From: Cytophagales bacterium | GTDB taxonomy: Bacteria; Bacteroidota; Bacteroidia; Cytophagales; Cyclobacteriaceae | DNA: 5,721 nt | Reading direction: 5' to 3' | NCBI GenBank assembly: GCA_029262955.1 | Contig: JAJCYL010000716.1 | Span: forward strand, 1 to 5,721 | Made by a program: the position numbers and the translations under genes | The notes under the pieces: generated by a model | The model's input: only the letters and a program-made list of their open reading frames with translations | Database searches by the model: none | Told to the model about the DNA's origin: nothing | Shown: in pieces, positions 1 to 5,721 of the stretch | Layout of the letters: each line of letters opens with the position of its first letter | Position numbering within the stretch: the first letter of the stretch is position 1

Positions 1-126
1 AACATATTGAATAATAAATTTCAAACCCATCCTATTATTCATCAATTATTGAAACCAGTATATCGCATGTTTTTTTCTAAAAGATTTAAAGCTTTTACAA
101 TTCAAGCAGTATTCGAAAAGGTCTGA
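1..126 (+). CDS. 3' end of an unidentified upstream gene (partial)
   Basis: Frame 1 is open from the first base to a TGA at 124-126, giving the last 41 residues of a protein whose start lies left of the window. The other two forward frames hit stops within the first dozen bases, so this is the only frame that can continue a gene into the window. The tail is basic and moderately hydrophobic, with HPIIHQLL, RMFFSKRFKAF and a final EKV, and contains no diagnostic motif. It is followed by a 73 bp gap and then the GT4 gene on the same strand, so it is probably an earlier gene of the same polysaccharide operon. A glycosyltransferase or other cluster enzyme is possible, but the function cannot be told from this fragment. 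Confidence 0.6.
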   Translation, partial: NILNNKFQTHPIIHQLLKPVYRMFFSKRFKAFTIQAVFEKV

Positions 127-199
127 TGGAAATCAACTTCATCGTTTTTATAACATGTGTTATGCAATTAATTGAGTTAAGGGAGACATTCGAATCCTG

Positions 200-1417
200 A
201 TGACTGGTCAACGACCTAAGGTTCTTCATATTAATACTGTTGATCAAGGTGGAGCCGCCAATGCGATGCTCCACCAACATTATGCATTGCTTGGAGCGGG
301 CTTTGAATCTAAGGTGTTGTGTTTAAATAAAACAAGAAACTTAGAAGGTGTTCATGAATTTAATACACCAAAAGAAGGACTCGCTTATAAAATTCTTAAA
401 AAATTAAGGATTGTTACGAATCATAGAGATAGAAACTATAGACAATTACTCAAGTATGGATCGACTACACTTTCGGTATCATTCCCTAATACTGATTATG
501 ACCTCTTAGGGCATTCTTTGGTTAAAGAAGCGGACATAATTAACCTTCACTGGGTTGGTAATTTTGTAGATTATTCATTTTTAAAAAATATTGAGAAGCC
601 AGTGGTCTGGACGATTCATGACATGAATCCTTTTAAAGGGATTTTTCATTATGATTTTGATCAAATCTCAAATACTAAATTGGTATCAATTGAAAATAAA
701 GTGAAACTACTTAAAGGTCAATATTTAGCAGAGGCCAAGAATTTGACGATAGTGGGGCCCTCTAAATGGATTACTAATTTATCTTTAAAGAGTGAGAATT
801 TGGGCCGATTCAAGCACTATGCTATTCCCAATGCAGTAGATATAAAGATATTTAAGTCATTAGATTCTAATCACTGTAGGAAGGCCTTAGGATTACCGAC
901 CGATAAAAGAATAATTCTGTTTGTTGCACAAAGCTTAGAGACTGAGAGAAAAGGATTTAAGGTATTGTTGAAAACGATCAAGGAAATAGAAGTTGAAGAG
1001 ACTTTATTTGCTGTAGTAGGTGACGGAACGATCCCACTTGAGTTGGCAGAAGAAAAGATTTTTCGGTTGGGTTATATCTCAGACTCACGGCTTATGGCTC
1101 AGGCATATAATGCAGCTGACCTATTTGTCATTCCCTCTTTAGAAGATAATCTACCCAATACAGTCTTAGAAAGCTTATGCTGTGGTACACCAGTTGTTGG
1201 ATTTAAGGTTGGGGGCATTCAAGAAATGGTTGAGTCAGGATTGAACGGTTTGTTAGCCGATGAAGTTAATCCTCAATCATTTTTACATGGTATGGAGACT
1301 GGACTTAAAATAACATTTTCACGTCAAAAAATTGAGAAAGATGCCCATGAGAAGTATAACTATATGCGGAATTCTCACGATTACATGAATTTATATTCAA
1401 GTATAATTGATTTATAA
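200..1417 (+). CDS. GT4 family glycosyltransferase, WcaC-like
   Basis: A 405-residue retaining, GT-B fold glycosyltransferase. It is predicted to transfer a sugar from a nucleotide-sugar to a growing lipid-linked glycan at the cytoplasmic membrane face. The N-terminal domain opens with KVLHINTVDQGGAANAML (residues 7-24), a first strand plus glycine loop, followed by NLHWVGNFVDY (115-125) and WTIHDMNPF (137-145). The C-terminal donor-binding domain has PNAVD (210-214), FVAQSLETERKGF (241-253), VVGDG (272-276) and IPSLEDNLPNTVLES (311-325), then CGTPVVGFKVGGIQEMV (328-344). The EX7E motif appears as D316...E324, which I recall as common in this subfamily. The resemblance is to WcaC-like colanic acid transferases, though the region after HDMNPF lacks the cysteines often found there. 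ATG 200 sits just before the first strand. An in-frame stop at 173-175 rules out a long extension, and GGGAG at 181-185 is rather distant for a ribosome site. Donor and acceptor are unknown. Confidence 0.93.
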   Translation: MTGQRPKVLHINTVDQGGAANAMLHQHYALLGAGFESKVLCLNKTRNLEGVHEFNTPKEGLAYKILKKLRIVTNHRDRNYRQLLKYGSTTLSVSFPNTDYDLLGHSLVKEADIINLHWVGNFVDYSFLKNIEKPVVWTIHDMNPFKGIFHYDFDQISNTKLVSIENKVKLLKGQYLAEAKNLTIVGPSKWITNLSLKSENLGRFKHYAIPNAVDIKIFKSLDSNHCRKALGLPTDKRIILFVAQSLETERKGFKVLLKTIKEIEVEETLFAVVGDGTIPLELAEEKIFRLGYISDSRLMAQAYNAADLFVIPSLEDNLPNTVLESLCCGTPVVGFKVGGIQEMVESGLNGLLADEVNPQSFLHGMETGLKITFSRQKIEKDAHEKYNYMRNSHDYMNLYSSIIDL

Positions 1418-1431
1418 GTTGATTGCTGTAG

Positions 1432-2283
1432 ATGCCAAATACTGAAGTAAGCATAGTGTTAGGATCTTATAATCGGTGTAGTTTTTTAAAAACTACAATC
1501 GAGTCCATTAGAAAAAATGGAATTACCGTACCATATGAAATTATTGTGGTTGATGGGGGGTCCAGCGATGGAAGCCTAAGATGGCTCTCGAAACAAAGGG
1601 ATGTACTGACGATTGTTCAACACAATAGAGGAAGGTTTAAAGGAAAAGAGATTAAGAGGAGAAGTTGGGGTTATTTCATGAACCTTGCTTTCAGGGCAAC
1701 AGAGGGTAAGTATGTAGTTATGGTTAGTGATGATTGTTTACTTATTCCAGGAGCAATTATGGAGGGTATTACTTTGGCTAACCAAAAGGTTGAAAGTGGA
1801 TGCAAGTTAGGTGCATTGGCTTTTTACTGGCGTAATTGGCCTGATGATGAGGAATTTATGGTCGGACATACTTTGGGAGATAATATGTTTGTTAATCACG
1901 GTCTTTACTTAAGAAGTGCACTTGAAGATATTGGTTGGATTGATGAGGGTACCTTTCAGTTCTACCATGCTGATGGAGATCTCTGCCTCAAACTTTGGGA
2001 TCAGGGTTATGAGGTTTTAGACTCCCCTAATTCATTTGTGGAGCATTTTACACATGCCAACAATTTGGTGAGATCGTCAAATTCCGCTAAACAGCTTGAG
2101 GACTGGAAAGCCTACTTATCGAAATGGGAACACAAAGAATTTTCAAGTGAAGGGTCATGGTCATACCGACAATTTGAGGATAAGTCACATACCTATAAAA
2201 TGTTCCCAAAGAAGGAAATTTTGAAATACCGAATGATCAAAAGAATCTCCTTAATTAATAGATGGCTCAAAACGCTCACTTGA
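1432..2283 (+). CDS. GT2 family glycosyltransferase
   Basis: A 283-residue inverting, GT-A fold glycosyltransferase of family 2, expected to be cytoplasmic or peripheral to the membrane. It opens with VSIVLGSYNR (6-15), the usual first strand and nucleotide loop, followed by EIIVVDGGSSDGS (36-48). A basic insert, NRGRFKGKEIKRRSWGYFMN (65-84), leads into GKYVVMVSDDCLLIPGA (92-108). There SDD (99-101) occupies the metal-binding DXD position. The later acidic motif HADGDLCLKLWDQG (179-192) takes the place of the ED catalytic-base motif, with D181 and D183 as candidates. The long NRG...SWGYFMN block and the phrases AFYWRNWP and MFVNHGLYLRSALE recall a subgroup found in Bacteroidota polysaccharide clusters, recalled rather than searched. 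The protein has no membrane segment and is complete. It starts 14 bp after the GT4 gene with no clear Shine-Dalgarno, consistent with co-transcription. The sugar transferred is unknown. Confidence 0.93.
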   Translation: MPNTEVSIVLGSYNRCSFLKTTIESIRKNGITVPYEIIVVDGGSSDGSLRWLSKQRDVLTIVQHNRGRFKGKEIKRRSWGYFMNLAFRATEGKYVVMVSDDCLLIPGAIMEGITLANQKVESGCKLGALAFYWRNWPDDEEFMVGHTLGDNMFVNHGLYLRSALEDIGWIDEGTFQFYHADGDLCLKLWDQGYEVLDSPNSFVEHFTHANNLVRSSNSAKQLEDWKAYLSKWEHKEFSSEGSWSYRQFEDKSHTYKMFPKKEILKYRMIKRISLINRWLKTLT

Positions 2284-2330
2284 TTTGCTAGTGTTTAGAA
2301 TCAGAATTTTTAAAAATTTCCAAAGTTAAG

Positions 2331-3248
2331 ATGATTATTACCAGGTTAATGGGTGGCTTGGGTAATCAGATGTTCCAATATGCTGCAGGTCTTGTTCTAT
2401 CCAAAAAGCTTGATACTGAATTGTATATTGATCTTTCATTTTTGACAGATGGGTCGGTTAGAAATAATTTTACGTTCCGAAATTATGAATTGGATTGTTT
2501 CACAATTACAGGAAAAGTTATTGATCATGAGAGGTTACTGGAGTTTAATAAAAAGCGCAGAATTTATGAACGTTTTTATCTTCATATTTTAAATAAAATA
2601 GTCTTTAAGAACGCTTTGCCTGTTCCAAAGAAGTATGTTTTTTACGGCTTTTCGTTTGATAAAAATATTGTCCGTATGTCTGATAATTCATTATTGGAAG
2701 GGTATTGGCAGTCTGAACAGTATTTTTCAGATGTTACAGAATTGTTATTTCAGGAATTCACTTTCAAGTCGAAACCCGACGAAAAAAACACTGAAATCCT
2801 AAGGGAGATAAATGATAGTGAGGCAGTTGCTGTTCATGTCAGGCGAGGAGACTATAGTAGCAATGCTGATGTTCTTAATATGCACGGGTTGTGTAGCAAG
2901 GAATACTATATCAATTCTATATGCCAATTAGGGGAGGAAGTATCGAAACCAAAATTTTTCTTTTTTTCGGATGATATGATGTGGGTAAAAAAGACCTTTT
3001 CTACTTTGAAATGTGAATATGATATAAGATTTGTTGAAAACAATCTTGATAAGAATGCCTTTGAAGATTTACGGCTCATGTCAAGCTGCAAACATAACAT
3101 CATAGCTAACAGTACTTTTAGTTGGTGGGGGGCATGGTTAAACAAAAACAAAAACAAAAATGTGTGTTATCCTGAAAGCTGGTTTGCCGATGGTCGTGAA
3201 GAAAAGCATATTATTCCACCAAGTTGGGATCGTAATTCTAAAAAATAA
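2331..3248 (+). CDS. GT11 alpha-1,2-fucosyltransferase
   Basis: A 305-residue enzyme, normal length for bacterial GT11. It is predicted to transfer L-fucose from GDP-fucose in alpha-1,2 linkage to a galactose-type acceptor on the lipid-linked repeat unit. Family motifs appear in order: GGLGNQMFQYA at residues 8-18; GYWQSEQYF (124-132); the GDP-fucose-binding HVRRGDY (169-175); FFSDD (211-215); and the C-terminal motif EDLRLMSSCKHNIIANSTFS (245-264) followed by WWGAWLN. A final Pro-Glu-Ser-Trp and PPSW tail is also usual for the family. There is no signal peptide or membrane segment. The only oddity is a short low-complexity stretch, NKNKNKN (271-277), encoded by a 6-bp repeat. It starts 47 bp after the preceding gene behind an AT-rich leader, and its last base lies 5 bp before the DUF268 gene. 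Fucosyl transfer is well supported; the acceptor and exact linkage are inferred from the family. Confidence 0.95.
   Translation: MIITRLMGGLGNQMFQYAAGLVLSKKLDTELYIDLSFLTDGSVRNNFTFRNYELDCFTITGKVIDHERLLEFNKKRRIYERFYLHILNKIVFKNALPVPKKYVFYGFSFDKNIVRMSDNSLLEGYWQSEQYFSDVTELLFQEFTFKSKPDEKNTEILREINDSEAVAVHVRRGDYSSNADVLNMHGLCSKEYYINSICQLGEEVSKPKFFFFSDDMMWVKKTFSTLKCEYDIRFVENNLDKNAFEDLRLMSSCKHNIIANSTFSWWGAWLNKNKNKNVCYPESWFADGREEKHIIPPSWDRNSKK
3143..3160 (+). repeat. Short tandem repeat, three CAAAAA units inside the fucosyltransferase gene
   Basis: Three exact copies of the hexamer CAAAAA encode the alternating Asn-Lys stretch just after the SWWGAWL motif. Because the unit is two codons long, gain or loss of a copy would change the protein by two residues without breaking the frame. 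With only three copies, length variation is possible but not shown. Confidence 0.7.
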
Positions 3249-3253
3249 TTAAA

Positions 3254-4063
3254 ATGAAGGCTTGGTACTGGGTTAGATACCTATTTTCATTCTCCTTTCT
3301 TAATGTTCACTTTTGGTATAGATTGTTGAGAAGAGAACTAAGTTTAACTAAGAGAGCAGCTTGGTTCTATTCTGATCTTAGCAAATTTAATACTCTCAGT
3401 GCAAGAAGTGAATATTTTCCAATTACCAATATTAGTCCTCAACTAACTGACAAAAATGAATTTGCTGGATCTTTGAGGAACCATTATTTCCATCAGGATC
3501 TTTATGTTGCTCAAAAACTTTTTGAAAATAATCCCAAAAGGCATGTTGATATTGGATCTAGAGTCGATGGTTTTGTTGGCCATGTGGCATCTTTCAGAGA
3601 AATACAGGTATTCGATATAATACCAGAGGATGCAAAAATTAAAAACGTTGATTTTGTATCCATGGACTTTATGGATCCAAATATGGATCTTGAAGGATAT
3701 ACGGATTCACTTTCATCGCTCCATGTGATTGAGCATTTCGGTTTAGGACGATATGGAGATCCACTTGATTTTGATGGACACATTAAGGGCCTGCAGATGA
3801 TGCAGAAAATGCTTAAGGTAGGTGGTATATTTTATTTTGCTACTCCAATTGGACCTCAGCGTATAGAATTCAATGCACATCGGGTGTTTGATGTAAAATA
3901 CTTATTGGCTTTTTTTAAGGGGCAATTTGATATAATTGAATTCTCTTATATCAATGATGAAGGGCATCTGTTGACTAACGTCGAGTTATTGCCTGAAGAG
4001 GTTAAAAATAATTTCGGATGCCACTATGGGTGCGGTATTTTTATTATGAAAAAGCGAGTGTAA
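3254..4063 (+). CDS. DUF268 family protein, methyltransferase-like, function unknown
   Basis: A 269-residue protein that I recognise as DUF268 from its hallmark block DSLSSLHVIEHFGLGRYGDP (151-170), followed by LKVGGIFYFATPIGPQRIEF (187-206) and NAHRVFD (207-213). The domain looks like a class I SAM-binding fold. HVDIGSRVDGFVGHV (97-111) resembles methyltransferase motif I, QVFDII (118-123) the acidic second strand, LHVIEHF the post-II helix and LKVGG the motif III turn. The first 25 residues are rich in Trp, Phe and Tyr with interspersed Arg; this could be an amphipathic membrane-associated helix, but it does not read as a signal peptide. The protein ends with a Cys-containing segment, GCHYGCGIF (255-263). 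Family members occur in surface-polysaccharide loci, but I know of no established reaction. It lies 5 bp after the fucosyltransferase gene and 1 bp before a canonical methyltransferase gene, so a tailoring role on the glycan or its sugar precursor is inferred. Confidence 0.88.
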   Translation: MKAWYWVRYLFSFSFLNVHFWYRLLRRELSLTKRAAWFYSDLSKFNTLSARSEYFPITNISPQLTDKNEFAGSLRNHYFHQDLYVAQKLFENNPKRHVDIGSRVDGFVGHVASFREIQVFDIIPEDAKIKNVDFVSMDFMDPNMDLEGYTDSLSSLHVIEHFGLGRYGDPLDFDGHIKGLQMMQKMLKVGGIFYFATPIGPQRIEFNAHRVFDVKYLLAFFKGQFDIIEFSYINDEGHLLTNVELLPEEVKNNFGCHYGCGIFIMKKRV

Positions 4064-4064
4064 A

Positions 4065-4802
4065 GTGATAAAAGAAATTTTAAGAGGAGTATTCCGCAAG
4101 CCTTTGGTTGGGACAACCAATCTATCCAATCGAATAAGTTGGGTAGAAGAGCAACTAAAAGTGATCCCAAAGGGTCTCAGGATTCTTGATGCCGGAGCAG
4201 GTGAGCAGCAGTATAGAAAATTCTGTGATCACCTTGACTACGTTTCTCAGGATATTGCTGAATATGATGGTAAGGGTGATGAAGGTTTACAAACACAGGT
4301 TTGGGATTACGGTAAACTTGATATTGTGAGTGATATTACCGAAATACCTGAACTTGATAATTCCTTTGATGCGATTTTATGTACTGAGGTTTTAGAGCAT
4401 GTTACAGATCCTGCGAAGGTGTTTGGCGAGTTTTCAAGGCTTTTAAAACCTGGAGGAGTTTTGCTTTTGACCGCCCCATTTTGTAGCCTCACACATTTTG
4501 CACCATATCATTATTCTACCGGATTTAGCCGTTACTATTATAAATACCACCTCGAGTTTAACAAACTAAGACTCATAGAAATCACACCTAATGGAAATTA
4601 CTTTGAATATTTGGCTCAGGAGATTCATCGTTTGCCTGATGTAAAAAAAATATACTTAAGCAAGTCCGGTCTTGGTATAGTATATCTATTGGCCTCCAGA
4701 ATCCTTCTTCACTTGTTAAGAAACCTCTCTTTGAGAGACAAATCCTCACATGAGCTATTATGTTTTGGTTATCATATTAGGGCAATTAAGAATAAATCAT
4801 AA
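4065..4802 (+). CDS. Class I SAM-dependent methyltransferase, GTG start
   Basis: A 245-residue protein with a complete Methyltransf_11-type Rossmann core. Motif I is ILDAGAGEQQY (40-50). Strand 2 ends at YVSQDI (59-64). VSDITEIP (88-95) precedes motif II, FDAILCTEVLEHV (101-113), and motif III is LLKPGGVLLLTAP (126-138). It should transfer a methyl group from S-adenosylmethionine, and in this setting probably acts on a sugar of the polysaccharide. The segment HFAPYHYSTGFSRYYYKYHL (144-163) is probably the substrate-facing part. A C-terminal stretch, GIVYLLASRILLHLLRNL (204-221), is hydrophobic and may contact the membrane or a partner. The start is GTG at 4065: an in-frame stop at 4047-4049 and the absence of an upstream ATG in frame leave little alternative. 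Only one base separates it from the DUF268 stop codon (TAA-A-GTG), so translational coupling is likely. An O-methyltransferase is the most probable activity; the substrate cannot be read from the sequence. Confidence 0.9.
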   Translation: MIKEILRGVFRKPLVGTTNLSNRISWVEEQLKVIPKGLRILDAGAGEQQYRKFCDHLDYVSQDIAEYDGKGDEGLQTQVWDYGKLDIVSDITEIPELDNSFDAILCTEVLEHVTDPAKVFGEFSRLLKPGGVLLLTAPFCSLTHFAPYHYSTGFSRYYYKYHLEFNKLRLIEITPNGNYFEYLAQEIHRLPDVKKIYLSKSGLGIVYLLASRILLHLLRNLSLRDKSSHELLCFGYHIRAIKNKS

Positions 4803-4844
4803 TATCTGTTTCCCACCGTTTTGTCTAAGTTGCCATCAGTGACA

Positions 4845-5721
4845 ATGGTCTCAGTGGTTATGCCTGTGTTCAACGGTCAGGATACTCTGCACGAGGCAAT
4901 CCAAAGCATTCTTGATCAGAGTTTTGACGATTTCGAGTTCATTATCATCAATGATGGCTCAACGGATAATTCTGAATCATTGATTAGGGGCTACGCCGAT
5001 CCGAGAATAAAATGTGAGAGTAATAAGAAAAACTTGGGTATTGTTCATTCTTTGAATTTGGGTTTGGATCTGGCTGTTGGTAAGTACATAGCGAGAATGG
5101 ATTGTGATGATATCTCTCACCCAAAGCGATTGGAAAAACAAGTAAGATTGATGGAATCAGACGATACCATTGGTGTTTGTGGAAGTTGGGTGAAATATTT
5201 CGATGCAATCTCCAGAATAGTGAGATTGCCTAAGACACATGAGGAGATAAAAGCAACCTTGTTCTTTGAGACTCCTATGGCTCACCCGGCGACACTATTT
5301 AGGAGAAGTATTATTTCCGAATATCATATACGATTTAAGTCCGGCTATGAGCGCTGTGAAGACTATAAATTCTGGTCGGATCTGATTTTCCATACGAAAT
5401 TTGCCAACATTCAAGAAGCCTTGTTATTCTATCGTATTAGAGGCACTGCTCAATTTTCAGTAAGTTCTCCAGATTCCCAAAAAATTAGGAATGAGATGGC
5501 CACCAATTTATTGGGTAGAGATTTAAATAAAAGAGAGGCAACAACGCATGCAGTTTTGAACGGGGTGAAATTGAATGATCATATTGTTGGACTTGATGAT
5601 ATAGAGTCGTGGATAGCTCAGATTCTGAAAGCGAATTACAGAAAGAGATTTTATGAAAAAAGTTTGCTGAGGAAATTTCTCAAAAAAAAAATTAAAGATT
5701 TTTTTATAGAGAAAATTAACT
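4845..5721 (+). CDS. GT2 family glycosyltransferase (3' end outside the window)
   Basis: An open frame of 292 codons reaches the window edge with no stop, so the gene is incomplete on the right. It encodes a GT-A fold, inverting family 2 glycosyltransferase. Visible features are VSVVMPVFNG (2-11), FEFIIINDGSTDNS (30-43), NLGIVHSLNLGLDLAVGKYI (63-82), the metal-binding DCD (86-88) in ARMDCDDISHPKRLEKQ, HPATLFRR (147-154), the acidic catalytic motif CEDYKFW (171-177) and YRIRGTAQFS (196-205). The catalytic domain is therefore complete; only a Lys/Arg-rich tail is cut off. ATG 4845 puts the first strand directly after Met. The frame is open back to the previous stop at 4800-4802, so TTG 4830 or GTG 4839 are alternatives. 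ATG 4860 would remove most of strand 1 and is unlikely. It follows the methyltransferase gene by 42 bp with no terminator between. Donor and acceptor are unknown. Confidence 0.9.
   Translation, partial: MVSVVMPVFNGQDTLHEAIQSILDQSFDDFEFIIINDGSTDNSESLIRGYADPRIKCESNKKNLGIVHSLNLGLDLAVGKYIARMDCDDISHPKRLEKQVRLMESDDTIGVCGSWVKYFDAISRIVRLPKTHEEIKATLFFETPMAHPATLFRRSIISEYHIRFKSGYERCEDYKFWSDLIFHTKFANIQEALLFYRIRGTAQFSVSSPDSQKIRNEMATNLLGRDLNKREATTHAVLNGVKLNDHIVGLDDIESWIAQILKANYRKRFYEKSLLRKFLKKKIKDFFIEKIN
5682..5691 (+). repeat. A10 homopolymer in the coding sequence of the last glycosyltransferase
   Basis: Ten consecutive A residues encode Lys-Lys-Lys and the first base of an Ile codon near the C-terminus. 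Adding one A gives a TAA within two codons. Losing one A gives a TAG at 5707-5709. Either change would end the protein near residue 281-285, after the catalytic domain. Confidence 0.75.

Noticed and set aside
150..163. Inverted repeat ATAACA-TG-TGTTAT in the 73 bp gap before the GT4 gene
   Set aside because: Six-base AT-rich arms with a two-base spacer are too weak for a hairpin terminator. It could be an operator, but there is no regulator or second copy to support it.
127..199. Possible promoter in the widest spacer
   Set aside because: I looked for a Bacteroidota-type pair (TTTG/TTG with TAnnTTTG) and did not find a convincing match. The spacer may simply be intra-operon.
1555..1560. G6 run in the first GT2 gene (a similar run lies at 3127-3132)
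   Set aside because: Six bases is short for phase-variable slippage, and both runs encode conserved Gly-containing motifs (VDGGSS and WWGAW).
2305..2318. Perfect 14 bp palindrome AATTTTTAAAAATT before the fucosyltransferase gene
   Set aside because: It has no G or C and no loop, so it would not form a stable terminator stem. Such palindromes are expected by chance in AT-rich spacers.
2906..3157. Minus-strand open frame of 83 codons
   Set aside because: It lies wholly within the fucosyltransferase gene opposite its conserved motifs and has no recognisable domain, so it is a shadow frame.
3511..3783. Minus-strand open frame of 90 codons
   Set aside because: It is antisense to the conserved core of the DUF268 gene; the plus-strand motifs explain the sequence.
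4984..5208. Minus-strand open frame of 74 codons
   Set aside because: It is antisense to the catalytic core of the last GT2 gene, which has clear family motifs in the forward frame.

Overview
The window is part of a surface-polysaccharide (O-antigen, capsule or exopolysaccharide) biosynthesis cluster. Everything recognisable is on the + strand. The order is: the 3' end of an unidentified gene (1-126), a GT4 glycosyltransferase (200-1417), a GT2 glycosyltransferase (1432-2283), a GT11 fucosyltransferase (2331-3248), a DUF268 protein (3254-4063), a class I SAM-dependent methyltransferase (4065-4802), and a second GT2 glycosyltransferase that is still open at the right edge (about 4845-5721). 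Gaps between genes run from 1 to 73 bp. I see no terminator-like hairpin, tRNA, rRNA, insertion sequence or CRISPR array, so the simplest reading is a single operon extending past both ends.

The DNA is AT-rich. Genes start without a convincing Shine-Dalgarno sequence, with A/T-rich leaders instead. The GT4 protein resembles WcaC-like enzymes of Bacteroidota, and the first GT2 and the DUF268 protein also look like those in Bacteroidota polysaccharide loci. I therefore infer a Bacteroidota host (Cytophagia- or Flavobacteriia-like). I cannot name a genus.

Four glycosyltransferases would add successive sugars to a lipid-linked repeat unit on the cytoplasmic face of the inner membrane. One of them is very likely an alpha-1,2-fucosyltransferase, so the glycan should carry L-fucose. 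The tandem DUF268 and methyltransferase genes (1 bp apart) suggest that the glycan or a precursor is methylated or otherwise tailored. Nucleotide-sugar synthesis genes, the initiating transferase, flippase (Wzx), polymerase (Wzy) and export genes are not in the window and would be expected on either side.

This is mostly a recognisable type of locus rather than a new kind of system. The part with truly unknown biochemistry is the DUF268 gene and its pairing with the adjacent methyltransferase.
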